The notes beneath the pieces are model-generated. The model was given only the letters and a program-made list of their open reading frames with translations. It was not told where the DNA came from and made no database searches. From Cloacibacterium sp046296655 (lineage in GTDB: Bacteria; Bacteroidota; Bacteroidia; Flavobacteriales; Weeksellaceae): a stretch of DNA of 64,000 bases. Within the stretch, counting starts at the first letter, position 1; every line of letters begins with the position of its first letter. The position numbers and the translations under genes are program-made. Location of the stretch: positions 1 through 64,000 of the forward strand of contig JBKBLE010000006.1 in NCBI GenBank assembly GCA_046296655.1, read 5' to 3'. Shown here piece by piece: positions 1-8,864 of this stretch.

Positions 1-167
1 CGTTTCAGTTGGCGGGTGCAAATTTCAAACGAAAAAACTATATTTACAAACTGTCAAAAAAGCAGACCACTTACCAATTAGTTACTTTTGTCAAATTTTT
101 CTAAACCATAAAATTTAGTGCTTTATGACACTAAACGGACATTCAAAAAAAAATTAAATAAAATAGT

Positions 168-175
168 TATTTTTG
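168..175 (+). promoter_or_regulatory. Bacteroidota -7 promoter box before the glycosyltransferase cluster
   Basis: TATTTTTG matches the Bacteroidota -7 consensus TAnnTTTG and ends 15 bases before the ATG at 191. No clear TTG is seen at -33. The box overlaps the alternative TTG start at 173, which argues for the ATG. A second match, TACTTTTG, lies at 83-90. The rest of bases 1-167 shows no gene. Confidence 0.45.
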
Positions 176-190
176 ATAAAATTTAAAACA

Positions 191-1012
191 ATGCCACTGA
201 TTTCTGTAGTTGTTCCTTGTTATAATCAAGCACAATATTTAGATGAATGCTTGCAATCTGTGCTAGACCAAACTTATACAGATTGGGAATGTATTATCGT
301 AAATGATGGCAGCCCAGATCATACAGAAGAAATTGCAAAAAAATGGGTAGAAAAAGATGCACGTTTTAGATACTTATTTAAAGAAAACGGAGGATTATCA
401 TCTGCCAGAAATGCAGGAATAGAAATCGCTAAAGGAGAATGGATTCTACCATTAGACGCTGATGATAAAATAGGCGAAAGATACTTAGAATTGGCAGAAA
501 AAGAATTTGAGAATGATTATAAAGTGATTTATTGCACTACTAAGTTTTTCGGTGCCAAACAAGGAGAATGGAAACTTGCAGATTTTTCGCTTAATACCCT
601 TGCGAAATTTAACATTTTAACATGTACATCTTTTTATAAAAAAGATAATTGGGAAAAAGTGGGAGGTTATGATAAGAATTTTATTTTTGGATTAGAAGAC
701 TATGACTTCTGGATTTCCATTTTAAAAAACGGAGGAAAAGTTCATAAAATAGAAAATCCTTTATTCTTTTACAGAATCAAAAAAAATTCTATGATTAAAA
801 ACCTTATCAATGAAAACAAAACAAAAATGTTTGATTTGCTTTCGATAAAACATGCAGATTTTTTTGTAAAGCATTTAGGAAATTTTAATCACATCTATAT
901 AGAAAAAGAAGAACTTGCAAAAAAAATAACATTTTATCAATCCTCAAAAAGGTATAAGTTTATTGACAAAATTTTATCTCCCATAGACTATATATTAAAA
1001 AGATTAAAATAA
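191..1012 (+). CDS. GT2 family glycosyltransferase
   Basis: This 273-residue GT-A fold enzyme is predicted to transfer a sugar from a nucleotide donor during surface-polysaccharide assembly at the cytoplasmic face of the inner membrane. The N-terminus VVVPCYNQ, the NDGS motif (residues 38-41) and the metal-binding DADD (89-92) are typical of GT2, and FGLEDYDFW further on fits the acceptor/base region. An in-frame TTG at 173 would add six residues but lies in the promoter box, so the ATG was chosen. The next gene starts directly after the stop codon, so the two are probably co-transcribed. Donor and acceptor cannot be told from sequence. Confidence 0.9.
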   Translation: MPLISVVVPCYNQAQYLDECLQSVLDQTYTDWECIIVNDGSPDHTEEIAKKWVEKDARFRYLFKENGGLSSARNAGIEIAKGEWILPLDADDKIGERYLELAEKEFENDYKVIYCTTKFFGAKQGEWKLADFSLNTLAKFNILTCTSFYKKDNWEKVGGYDKNFIFGLEDYDFWISILKNGGKVHKIENPLFFYRIKKNSMIKNLINENKTKMFDLLSIKHADFFVKHLGNFNHIYIEKEELAKKITFYQSSKRYKFIDKILSPIDYILKRLK

Positions 1013-1852
1013 ATGAGAAATACCCCAGATTTAATCTCTATTTGCATCCCAACATATAATGGCGAAAATTATATTCTTGAAGCTCTAAATTCAATAAAAA
1101 ATCAATCTTACAAAAACATTGAAGTAATTATCTCTGATGATAATTCAAATGATAAAACACTAGAAATCTGCGAAAAATTTAAATCAGAAGTAGATTTTCC
1201 TGTATATATATATAACCACTTACCAAACGGCATAGGTTCTAATTGGAATAACTGCATATTAAAATCAAAAGGAGATTACATTCAATTTTTATTTCAAGAT
1301 GACCTTTTGGCTCTAGACTCTCTCGAAAAAAAAATTAGCTTTATACAAAAATATAATTTAGTTTGCACTTTTAGTAAAAGAGAAATTATTGATGAAAATT
1401 CTCAAATTATAAAATCGGGAAGTTGGTATGAAAGATTCGGAGATCTACAAATAAATACTATTACTCTAAGAGATAATGAATACATATTAGAAAAAAAACA
1501 TTTGAAAAGGCTTAAAAGTCATTTTATAACAGATAATATTTTTGGTGAGCCAGGAACTTTTTTATACAAGAAAAATTTATTCAAGGAAATAGGCTTTTTT
1601 AATGAAAATTATAAACAAATTTTAGATGCAGAATACAGTTATAGAATCCTTAATAAATATCCTATAGGATTAATTAAAGAAAAACTATATTACTTCCGCG
1701 TACATAAATCACAAGCCTCAGTCACAAATATGAATGACCCAAAAGTTGAGACAGAATATAAAATATTTGAAAAATATCTGTATAAAACTTTTTTTTTATA
1801 TCTCCCACGTAAATATCAAGTAAAATTCTTCAAAAATATTTTTAAATTTTAG
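1013..1852 (+). CDS. GT2 family glycosyltransferase
   Basis: A 279-residue GT-A glycosyltransferase. ISICIPTYNG opens the nucleotide-binding half, SDDNS (41-45) is the first acidic motif and FQDD (94-97) the metal-binding site; EPGTFLYKK and the later DAEYSYR fit the acceptor half. The ATG follows the previous stop with no gap. The coding sequence is strikingly AT-rich, with many AAA and AAT codons, even compared with its neighbours, which is common in exchanged capsule or O-antigen genes. The specificity is unknown. Confidence 0.9.
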   Translation: MRNTPDLISICIPTYNGENYILEALNSIKNQSYKNIEVIISDDNSNDKTLEICEKFKSEVDFPVYIYNHLPNGIGSNWNNCILKSKGDYIQFLFQDDLLALDSLEKKISFIQKYNLVCTFSKREIIDENSQIIKSGSWYERFGDLQINTITLRDNEYILEKKHLKRLKSHFITDNIFGEPGTFLYKKNLFKEIGFFNENYKQILDAEYSYRILNKYPIGLIKEKLYYFRVHKSQASVTNMNDPKVETEYKIFEKYLYKTFFLYLPRKYQVKFFKNIFKF

Positions 1853-1853
1853 T

Positions 1854-2864
1854 TTGAAAAAATCAAAAAAAATACTATTCATTTATAAAAACCAGACACT
1901 AAGTAAAGTGTTTGAAGAAAATCTATATAAAGAAGGCTATGATTTAGAAATTTTATTTAAAGAACAATTTAAACAATTTAGGCTCACTTTCCTACAAAAA
2001 ATAATCAATATCATTTGCCGTGTTTTTTTTAAAGTTAATAACTATCCCATAAAAGCAGATGAAGAGAATTTTAAAAATTTTTGTAAAAAATCTTTAAAAA
2101 ATTTACCACAAAAAAAATTTGATTATTGCCTAGTCATAAGAGGAGACCTAATTCCAGAATTCGTTATTAAACACGCACGGTCAATTTCAAAAAAAATGGT
2201 CGATTTTCAACTAGACGGGCTCTCCGTTTCTTCTAAAATTTTAGATTATCACAAATATTTTGATCGTATTTTTGTCTTTGATCCAGAAGATGTAAAAAGA
2301 CACCCCTCTTTCAATCTTGTATTCTTACCAAACTGCTATTTTGGGGAACCAGACTTTAGTATTCCTTCAGAAATCGACCTTTTGTACATTGGACAATATT
2401 TAGATGAAAGAAATGTACAGCTTAAGAATCTGCACCAGTATTTAGAAGAGCATCAATTATCTTATACTTCTCACACCAGTCTATATCGTGATAGATGTTT
2501 TGAGCCTCTACACCCTAAGGTTCTCCAGCATAAAACCAGTACCTCGTATGAAGGAAACTTAGATTTTGTAAAAAAATCAAAGATTATCATTGATTTTAAA
2601 AGAAAAGAGCATAATGGCCTTTCGCTAAGGTTTTTCGAAGCCATGCAGTACGGTAAAAAAATAATTACCGACAACGCTTCTGTTAAAAATTATGAATTTT
2701 ACCATCCCAATAATATTTTTGTTACAGATTTTGTACATTTAGATGGTATTTTAGAATTTATCCAAAAACCATATCACCCATTGCCAGAAACTATGATAGA
2801 ACAATATGGATTTAAGAATTGGATAAAAGTAATTTTAGGAAAAAGCACAAATAATAAAAAATGA
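1854..2864 (+). CDS. CgeB-like glycosyltransferase
   Basis: This 336-residue protein resembles the CgeB/GT4-like family of GT-B enzymes found in flavobacterial polysaccharide loci. The N-terminal half (KKILFIYKN) looks like a Rossmann domain. The C-terminal half has LLYIGQYLDERN, then LRFFEAMQYGKKIITDN (about 260-278), the donor-binding helix of GT-B enzymes with its FEAM core. The start is a TTG one base after the preceding stop; no internal ATG gives a sensible N-terminus. The end overlaps the next gene by four bases (ATGA). The family assignment is moderately sure, the substrate unknown. Confidence 0.75.
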   Translation: MKKSKKILFIYKNQTLSKVFEENLYKEGYDLEILFKEQFKQFRLTFLQKIINIICRVFFKVNNYPIKADEENFKNFCKKSLKNLPQKKFDYCLVIRGDLIPEFVIKHARSISKKMVDFQLDGLSVSSKILDYHKYFDRIFVFDPEDVKRHPSFNLVFLPNCYFGEPDFSIPSEIDLLYIGQYLDERNVQLKNLHQYLEEHQLSYTSHTSLYRDRCFEPLHPKVLQHKTSTSYEGNLDFVKKSKIIIDFKRKEHNGLSLRFFEAMQYGKKIITDNASVKNYEFYHPNNIFVTDFVHLDGILEFIQKPYHPLPETMIEQYGFKNWIKVILGKSTNNKK

Positions 2865-3661
2865 TTCCCAAAAAAGTCCATTATTTTTGGTTTGGAAGAA
2901 ACCCTAAGCCCCCAATTGCTGAATTTTGTATTGCAAGTTGGAAAAAATACCACCCCGACTTCGAAATTATAGAATGGAATGAAGATAATTTCGACGTTAA
3001 TGCCAATGTTTTTGTGAAAGAAGCTTATGAGAAGAAGAAATGGGCTTTCGTTTCCGACTATGCACGTGCTAAAGTATTGTACGAACATGGGGGATTCTAT
3101 CTGGATACCGATATGGAAGTAAAACACGGGTTACACGAATTTAGGGTTCATCGTGCTGTATGTGGATTTGAGATTAAAGGAACCCCTTATTCTGCTTTTT
3201 GGGCAGTAGAAGCAGGTCATCCCCTCGCTAAAGACATCAAAGAACATTACGAACTAAAGGCCGGCTTCGAAGAAATACCCAATACTCTAATGTTCTCTAA
3301 ACTTTTAGTAGAAAAATATGGAGCCGATGCCCAAAAAGATACCTTTCAAGAACTAAAGGAAGGTATTATGCTCTACCCTTCCCATTACTTTTCATTAGAT
3401 CTTCCAAAAAACTACATCACACACCATTTTTCAGGTAGCTGGCACGGAGCATGGTCTGCAGAAGAGAATTCATTTAAAAACTATGTGAATACTTATGGTA
3501 TTGTAAAACGATTTATCGAAATTCCTAATGGAAAAAAAGAACTTCAAAATCTTATCTACAATCATAGACAATTTACAGCAGATGAAATTTTAGAACAAAT
3601 ACCCTTCCGTTATATTCTTAAATTTGTTCGTAAAAAATTTTTAAAAAAACTTAAACTATAA
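2861..3661 (+). CDS. GT32 family glycosyltransferase (DXD sugar-binding region)
   Basis: A 266-residue enzyme of the GT32/OCH1-like family, predicted to add a hexose to the growing surface glycan. The start IPKKVHYFWFG is the typical GT32 opening. SDYAR (65-69) and the DXD of YLDTDMEV (82-84) bind the nucleotide-sugar and metal, and the late HHFSGSW is the conserved C-terminal His/Trp element. It is translationally coupled to the gene before it by a four-base overlap and followed after two bases by the next gene. Confidence 0.92.
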   Translation: MIPKKVHYFWFGRNPKPPIAEFCIASWKKYHPDFEIIEWNEDNFDVNANVFVKEAYEKKKWAFVSDYARAKVLYEHGGFYLDTDMEVKHGLHEFRVHRAVCGFEIKGTPYSAFWAVEAGHPLAKDIKEHYELKAGFEEIPNTLMFSKLLVEKYGADAQKDTFQELKEGIMLYPSHYFSLDLPKNYITHHFSGSWHGAWSAEENSFKNYVNTYGIVKRFIEIPNGKKELQNLIYNHRQFTADEILEQIPFRYILKFVRKKFLKKLKL

Positions 3662-3663
3662 AC

Positions 3664-4548
3664 ATGTTTGGAAGTCTCCTTTGGCGTATTCAGGAAGCTA
3701 AAAACGTATTGTTGGGTAAAAAGAAAACAATTCCCACAAAACCCACACGTTCTTCATGGCATCCTTCACATATCAAAGATCCCAAAATAAATAAAGATCT
3801 TCTCAATTACCTGAATTCTATATCTATAGAATTTTGCTTCTCCGAATTTGGAGAGCAACGAGTAAATGCTGGAGGGAGCTCTTTCAGTGGCAACCGTTTA
3901 GAACCTTCTTTCTCCTCACTAAAACGTTTTTTTCCTCATGCAAAATTTACAGTTTACTCGGATTTTGATCTTATCATTCCAGGGGTAGAACTTATTAAAA
4001 TAAACCACATACCCGTACCCGAGCCGGAACATCCTCGATATTTATATCGCGTAGCGGATTATTATAAATTTTATTCGCTTTTACACTCTACAGCGGACTT
4101 CAAATGTGTAATAGATTCGGATATGTTTGCTGTTTCAGAAGAAATTTATTGTTTGGTATATCTTACAGAAACTTTTGGTGCTTGCGCTCCTTACAACACC
4201 CGCAATCTTCTAAAAAAAGATATGCAAATATCTTTAGACACAAAAGAAATAAATGATAAAAGCAATGGCTATGGTCATTCTTACAACCAAAGTCCTATGA
4301 CCTTGTGGAAAGATTTTGAAAAAGGAAAAGCCTTTTATGAAGCGTGTTGCCAATGGATGATAAAAGACCCTTCGCGTGCATCCCGTGTTATGTGGCTTGC
4401 CGCACAAGAAACTGGATTTTCACCCTATCTCCTTCCCCAGCAATTCTGCGTGTGTGACGGTGACGAAGGTATCGGAGACGAAGTATTACTTCATGTAGGA
4501 CATCCCAATGTAGCTCAATATTATAATATCAAAAATGATCATAGGTAA
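3664..4548 (+). CDS. Uncharacterised glycosyltransferase-like protein
   Basis: A 294-residue protein not recognised with certainty. It has the look of a GT-A enzyme: a helical run beginning RVADYYKF (129-136) precedes CVIDSDMFA with a DxD-type motif (DSD, 151-153), the same order as in GT32, and a Gly/His-rich stretch follows. Its position inside the glycosyltransferase run supports a sugar-transfer role. The first 50 residues are basic, with no signal peptide or clear membrane segment. It overlaps the next gene by 14 bases. A different nucleotide-sugar-linked role is possible. Confidence 0.7.
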   Translation: MFGSLLWRIQEAKNVLLGKKKTIPTKPTRSSWHPSHIKDPKINKDLLNYLNSISIEFCFSEFGEQRVNAGGSSFSGNRLEPSFSSLKRFFPHAKFTVYSDFDLIIPGVELIKINHIPVPEPEHPRYLYRVADYYKFYSLLHSTADFKCVIDSDMFAVSEEIYCLVYLTETFGACAPYNTRNLLKKDMQISLDTKEINDKSNGYGHSYNQSPMTLWKDFEKGKAFYEACCQWMIKDPSRASRVMWLAAQETGFSPYLLPQQFCVCDGDEGIGDEVLLHVGHPNVAQYYNIKNDHR

Positions 4549-5212
4549 AGGACTTATAGCATCACTATTCACTGATGTAGACCAAGAGGACATCGTCTTC
4601 TTTGCAAGTGGCGTTTCTAATTCTCTAGAAACCGAAAAATCTGCGTTTCTGCGAGAAGAAAATCTTCTTAGAAAACACCTAACAGAAAATCCTGAAAAAA
4701 TATTCATCTATTTTTCTACTTGTAGCATTTATGATTCTTCTAAAAATGGAAGTCTCTACGTAAATCATAAACTAAAAATGGAGCGATTGGTAGAAGATTT
4801 AGCACCTAAATATTTAATTCTCCGCGTAAGTAACGCAGTTGGCAAAGGTGGAAATCCTAATCTTTTGATGAATTATTTGGTCAATTCTGTGAAAGAAGAA
4901 AAAATCATCAATGTACATACTTTGGCTACCAGAAACCTTATTGACGCAGATGATGTTAAAAATATTACGTTAGAATTAATTGATCAAGGAAGATTGAACC
5001 AAATCATTAATGTAGCTTATTTGGAGAATTTCTCAACTTCAGAAATTTTAGAAATTTTAGAAAAATTCTTCTCTAAAAATGCCAAAACAGAACTACACAA
5101 AAGCGGACAAACGTATAAAATCTCTATTCCAGAAGTAGAGCAATATTTCATCAAACATCAGCTGACCAACAAGGAAAATTATCTGCTGAGAATTTTAGAA
5201 AGATATTACTAA
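4535..5212 (+). CDS. Short NAD(P)-dependent epimerase/SDR-like protein
   Basis: This 225-residue protein looks like a compact member of the extended SDR (sugar epimerase/dehydratase) family. GKGLIA near residue 4 is a reduced GxGxxG nucleotide-binding loop with its last glycine replaced, FFASGVSNS (22-30) fits the end of beta-4, STCSIYD (61-67) carries the catalytic Ser/Thr strand, and Y75-x3-K79 is the active-site pair. The usual second Rossmann strand is missing, so it is about 80-100 residues shorter than typical. It probably modifies a nucleotide-sugar; the short cofactor site makes the activity uncertain. Its last four bases overlap a convergent gene. Confidence 0.7.
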   Translation: MIIGKGLIASLFTDVDQEDIVFFASGVSNSLETEKSAFLREENLLRKHLTENPEKIFIYFSTCSIYDSSKNGSLYVNHKLKMERLVEDLAPKYLILRVSNAVGKGGNPNLLMNYLVNSVKEEKIINVHTLATRNLIDADDVKNITLELIDQGRLNQIINVAYLENFSTSEILEILEKFFSKNAKTELHKSGQTYKISIPEVEQYFIKHQLTNKENYLLRILERYY

Positions 5213-6207
5213 CTCCCAAATCTCTTCCTGAAAATTTTATACCCTAAATCTGTCGGTAGATTTTGTAAGAAGTTCTTCTTTTTAGTCTCTTTAGAAAATT
5301 CACCACTTAGATAATCTGCAAAAGATAGAGAAGCGATTTTTTTGTAGGCATCATAACTGTACTTCCAGAGTTGCTCATTTTTCTGCGCCTTCCAATTCAT
5401 GAGAAGCGTTGCATCCTTATAATCAACTATATGACTTAGAATTTTACTCTTTCTATCTTTATTTTTTTCTAATTTATAATATTTCTCAATGATTGAAATA
5501 ATCGTAATCCAATTGTCAAAATTTCTTTTATTCCTATTATGAATTACAGATTCATCATGAAGGTTGTAAATATATGTTGACTCTTTTAGAAAAGCAATTC
5601 TTTGAAGTTTAAGAGCAGTTTCAAAACTTTGTAAAGAATCCTGAGCAAACAAGTCTCTTGTAAAATATAACTTGTTCTTTTTTAAAAAATCTACTCGTAT
5701 TAGTTTGTTACATGAATTCACAGGATATTCCCCATTAATAAAAGAATCAAAAGCATCATCTGCATTTGTGATGATGTCTTTCTCACTTTTAATTATAAAT
5801 AATTCTTTAGAGATTTTATTAGAAACTTTATAACCAATAGTATTTCCACAAACCATTTCTACCTGTCCACGTTCTGCAATTTCCACCATTTTCGAGATGC
5901 AATCTGGCGTAATTTCGTCATCTGAATCTAGAAAGAAAATATATTTTCCTTGAGCGTTATCAATTCCTACATTTCTTACCACAGAAAGTCCAGAATTTCT
6001 TTCATTTTTAAAAATTTTAAAATTAAATTGAGGATTTTTAAGAATGTAATCTTCTACCAAAAGCATACTGTTATCATTTCCCAAATCATCTACCAAGAGA
6101 ATTTCTAGATTTTGATACGTTTGGTTCACCACAGATTGTAAGCAACTGATGATGTGATTTTCGCATTGGTAAATCGGGATGGAAATGGTAACTAAAGGAA
6201 GATTCAT
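5209..6207 (-). CDS. GT2 family glycosyltransferase
   Basis: A 332-residue GT2 enzyme, the only minus-strand gene in the polysaccharide locus. VTISIPIYQ opens the fold, VDDLGNDNS (39-47) is the first acidic motif and LDSDDE (93-98) the metal site; NLHDESVIH and a C-terminal helical tail follow. The ATG at 6207 is chosen because it places the fold at the N-terminus; an upstream TTG at 6243 would add twelve residues. Its stop overlaps that of the convergent SDR gene. Being inverted between two + strand blocks, it may mark a junction between gene blocks of different history. Confidence 0.88.
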   Translation of the reverse strand: MNLPLVTISIPIYQCENHIISCLQSVVNQTYQNLEILLVDDLGNDNSMLLVEDYILKNPQFNFKIFKNERNSGLSVVRNVGIDNAQGKYIFFLDSDDEITPDCISKMVEIAERGQVEMVCGNTIGYKVSNKISKELFIIKSEKDIITNADDAFDSFINGEYPVNSCNKLIRVDFLKKNKLYFTRDLFAQDSLQSFETALKLQRIAFLKESTYIYNLHDESVIHNRNKRNFDNWITIISIIEKYYKLEKNKDRKSKILSHIVDYKDATLLMNWKAQKNEQLWKYSYDAYKKIASLSFADYLSGEFSKETKKKNFLQNLPTDLGYKIFRKRFGS

Positions 6208-6288
6208 AGAGAAACTTTTCGTAAAACACTTGTTGTTAAGCAAAAATAGAATTATTTTGATAAATTTGTAATAGAAAACCGATGAAAA

Positions 6289-6843
6289 ATGAAATCTTTA
6301 CTGATTAAATTCTATAATCTCCAAAAAAAATTAATTTCTGAAGACCAGAGAAAAAAATTCTTTAAAAACAAAAAAAATAGCGTTCATTCTTCTTTTAAAT
6401 TAGGCATTAACAATAATATCTACATTTCTGAAAATGCAGAAATTACCATAGAAGAAGGAGTAACCATCAATGAATCTAATAATATTGCCCTCAAGAAAAA
6501 TGGTCAGTTCATCATCGGAAAAAACACCTATATCACCAGAGCTACCATTGCGTGCTATGAAAAAATAGAAATTGGCGAAAATTGTATTCTTGGAGAAGGC
6601 TTGAAAATTTTCGACCATAATCATCAATATACTACCGAACCTTTTTCAGTATCTAAAACAGAATTTAATACCGCTCCTGTAAAACTCGGAAACAACGTTT
6701 GGACTGGTGCTAATTGCATTATTTTAAAAGGAGTAACAATAGGCGACAATGTAATTCTAGGAGCGGGATGTGTAATTCACAAAGATATTCCTGCTAATTC
6801 TATCGTGATCAATAAACAAGAACAGATTATTAAACCTCTGTAA
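6289..6843 (+). CDS. Left-handed beta-helix acyltransferase (WcaF/maltose O-acetyltransferase type)
   Basis: A 184-residue hexapeptide-repeat O-acetyltransferase, probably adding acetyl groups from acetyl-CoA to a surface sugar. Isoleucine-rich hexads run from about residue 40. The core KIFDHNHQYT (about 104-113) carries the catalytic histidine, followed by NNVWTGANCIILKGVTIGD and the usual ending LGAGCVIHKDIPANSIV. Eighty bases separate it from the divergent glycosyltransferase start, so it may have its own promoter. O-acetylation genes of this kind are standard parts of capsule and O-antigen loci. Confidence 0.88.
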   Translation: MKSLLIKFYNLQKKLISEDQRKKFFKNKKNSVHSSFKLGINNNIYISENAEITIEEGVTINESNNIALKKNGQFIIGKNTYITRATIACYEKIEIGENCILGEGLKIFDHNHQYTTEPFSVSKTEFNTAPVKLGNNVWTGANCIILKGVTIGDNVILGAGCVIHKDIPANSIVINKQEQIIKPL

Positions 6844-6980
6844 GATGATCAATATTATTTCTATATTATGCCATTTTAGATTAAAAAATATAATAATTTA
6901 TAGCGAATTTGTAAACTTAAAATAAATTAATAAAGTACTAAATTTTAAAATTCTTTTGATGTATTTTAGCATACTATAAA

Positions 6981-7952
6981 ATGAAAATATCAATAATCAT
7001 ACCTAATTATAACCATGCAAAATTCTTAAAAAAAAGAATTGATAGTATTCTCAACCAAAAATTTACTGATTTTGAAGTAATAATTTTGGATGATTGTTCT
7101 ACGGATGACAGCAGAGACATAATAAATAGTTATAAAGACGAAAGAATTAGTTTAAAACTTTTTAACGACAAGAATTCTGGAAGCCCTTTCAAACAATGGA
7201 AAAAAGGAATTGAAGCCGCAAAATACGACTACATTTGGATTGCAGAAAGTGATGATTGGGCTGATAAAAATTTTTTGTCTGAGGCCAATAAAGCTATTAA
7301 TTCTAACCCCAATATTTCCATTTTTTTTTCAGATTCTGTTTTGGTAGACGAAAACGAAAAACCTTATCATAACAGTTTACAGTCTTATACAAAAGAATTG
7401 GACAGCAAACTTTGGAATTCTTCTCATTTTTCTGAAGGATTAAAATATTTCAACCGTTTTTTTATTCATAAATGTATTATTCTAAATGCCAGTTCTGCGG
7501 TTTTTAAAAAAAATTATGCTTTGAAACACATAGTTGAAGTGCTTGATTTTAAAACTCAGGGTGATTGGCTTTTTTGGTGTTTGATGCTGAAAGAAGGCAA
7601 TATTTTTTATGCTGCAGAAAAACTTAATTATTTCAGACACCATTCTCTCACAACCAGAAATTACAACTCCAAAGAGAAAAGAGAAACCCGAATTTTAGAA
7701 AAAATAAAATTTTACGAGAAAATTTTAAATAATTTTGTGGTTGACAATCAAATTATCTCAGAAAAAAAACAAAATATTATTAAGGAATGGATTTTTAATC
7801 ACAATTTTAATGAACAGTTCAAAAAAAGTTTTTACCTTATTTCAGAATATAGACTCATCAATATAAAACCTACTGAACTGCTTTTTTTAAGTTTAAAAAC
7901 TAAATTCAGAAACCTTTATAATATTTATATTAAAACAAAAAAACATGATTGA
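6981..7952 (+). CDS. GT2 family glycosyltransferase
   Basis: A 323-residue GT2 enzyme with IIIPNYNHAK at the N-terminus, LDDCSTDDS (36-44) and the metal motif AESDD (88-92); TQGDWLFW matches the conserved acceptor-side region. It follows 137 bases of AT-rich spacer in which no gene is seen and starts a new + strand run. Its last eight bases overlap the next gene. Very AT-rich codon use suggests a history of exchange. Substrate unknown. Confidence 0.9.
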   Translation: MKISIIIPNYNHAKFLKKRIDSILNQKFTDFEVIILDDCSTDDSRDIINSYKDERISLKLFNDKNSGSPFKQWKKGIEAAKYDYIWIAESDDWADKNFLSEANKAINSNPNISIFFSDSVLVDENEKPYHNSLQSYTKELDSKLWNSSHFSEGLKYFNRFFIHKCIILNASSAVFKKNYALKHIVEVLDFKTQGDWLFWCLMLKEGNIFYAAEKLNYFRHHSLTTRNYNSKEKRETRILEKIKFYEKILNNFVVDNQIISEKKQNIIKEWIFNHNFNEQFKKSFYLISEYRLINIKPTELLFLSLKTKFRNLYNIYIKTKKHD

Positions 7953-8862
7953 CAAAATTCTAGTCTTAATAAAAAAGTTTTTATTAAATGTTTTTAATAA
8001 TCATTTTAAATCATTAGAACACAAAATAAAATACGAAATTCTAACCAGCAATTTGCAAGACAAAGCAATGAATTCTGTAAACTCCGGAATTTCTGATGAA
8101 AAATACTGCGAAAATGATATCATTATTTCTTTAACTTCTTATGCTAGCAGAGTTCAAACTGTACATTTAACCATAGAATCTTTATTAAACCAAACCATTA
8201 AACCCAACAAAATAATTCTTTGGCTTAATGCTCCTTATAACAGTGACAACATTCCTCAAATTTTAAAAAAACAGATAAACAGAGGTCTGGAAGTTAAATT
8301 TGCAGAAGATTATAAATCTTATGACAAACTCATTCATTCATTAATTAACTATCCTAATGATACCATTATCACTTGTGATGATGATGTACTCTATCCTTAT
8401 GATTTTGTAGAAAAATTTGTACAGGCACACTGTAAAGACAAAACAAGCATTTACTTTTATCATGGTTCTAAAATGACTTTAACCAAAGACAACCAACTGA
8501 TGCCTTATAAATTCTGGGACGAAAATGGCTGTTCTGGAGAAGATTCTGTGTTTCATTTTCCTTTTGGCAACTGCGGAATTTTATATCCACCAAAATCCTT
8601 AAATAAAGAAGTACTAAATACCAATGCTTTTGTTGAACTTGCACCTTTTGCAGATGATATTTGGTTTAGAGCAATGTCTTTATTAAACAATACTCCTTGC
8701 AAAAAAATTGCTCAGGATTCTCATCCTTTTGATAAAATGATTGCCATTAGTTCTGCACAAAATGTTACACTTTGGCAAATTAATTTGAGTAAAAATGATG
8801 AACAGATTAAAAATGTTTTTTCTAAATATAACATCTACCAAAAACTTAATATTAAACCATAA
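7945..8862 (+). CDS. Glycosyltransferase (GT-A type with DDD motif)
   Basis: A 305-residue protein of the GT2-like group found in enteric and flavobacterial polysaccharide clusters. IIISLTSYASRV (59-70) begins the fold, IILWLN (90-95) follows, and ITCDDDVLYP (142-151) supplies the metal-binding DDD (145-147). CSGEDSVFHFP and FADDIWF further on are conserved acidic/aromatic patches. About 50 residues of helical N-terminal extension precede the domain. It overlaps the preceding gene by eight bases and is followed after two bases by the next, so an operon is likely. Confidence 0.82.
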   Translation: MIDKILVLIKKFLLNVFNNHFKSLEHKIKYEILTSNLQDKAMNSVNSGISDEKYCENDIIISLTSYASRVQTVHLTIESLLNQTIKPNKIILWLNAPYNSDNIPQILKKQINRGLEVKFAEDYKSYDKLIHSLINYPNDTIITCDDDVLYPYDFVEKFVQAHCKDKTSIYFYHGSKMTLTKDNQLMPYKFWDENGCSGEDSVFHFPFGNCGILYPPKSLNKEVLNTNAFVELAPFADDIWFRAMSLLNNTPCKKIAQDSHPFDKMIAISSAQNVTLWQINLSKNDEQIKNVFSKYNIYQKLNIKP

Positions 8863-8864
8863 CT

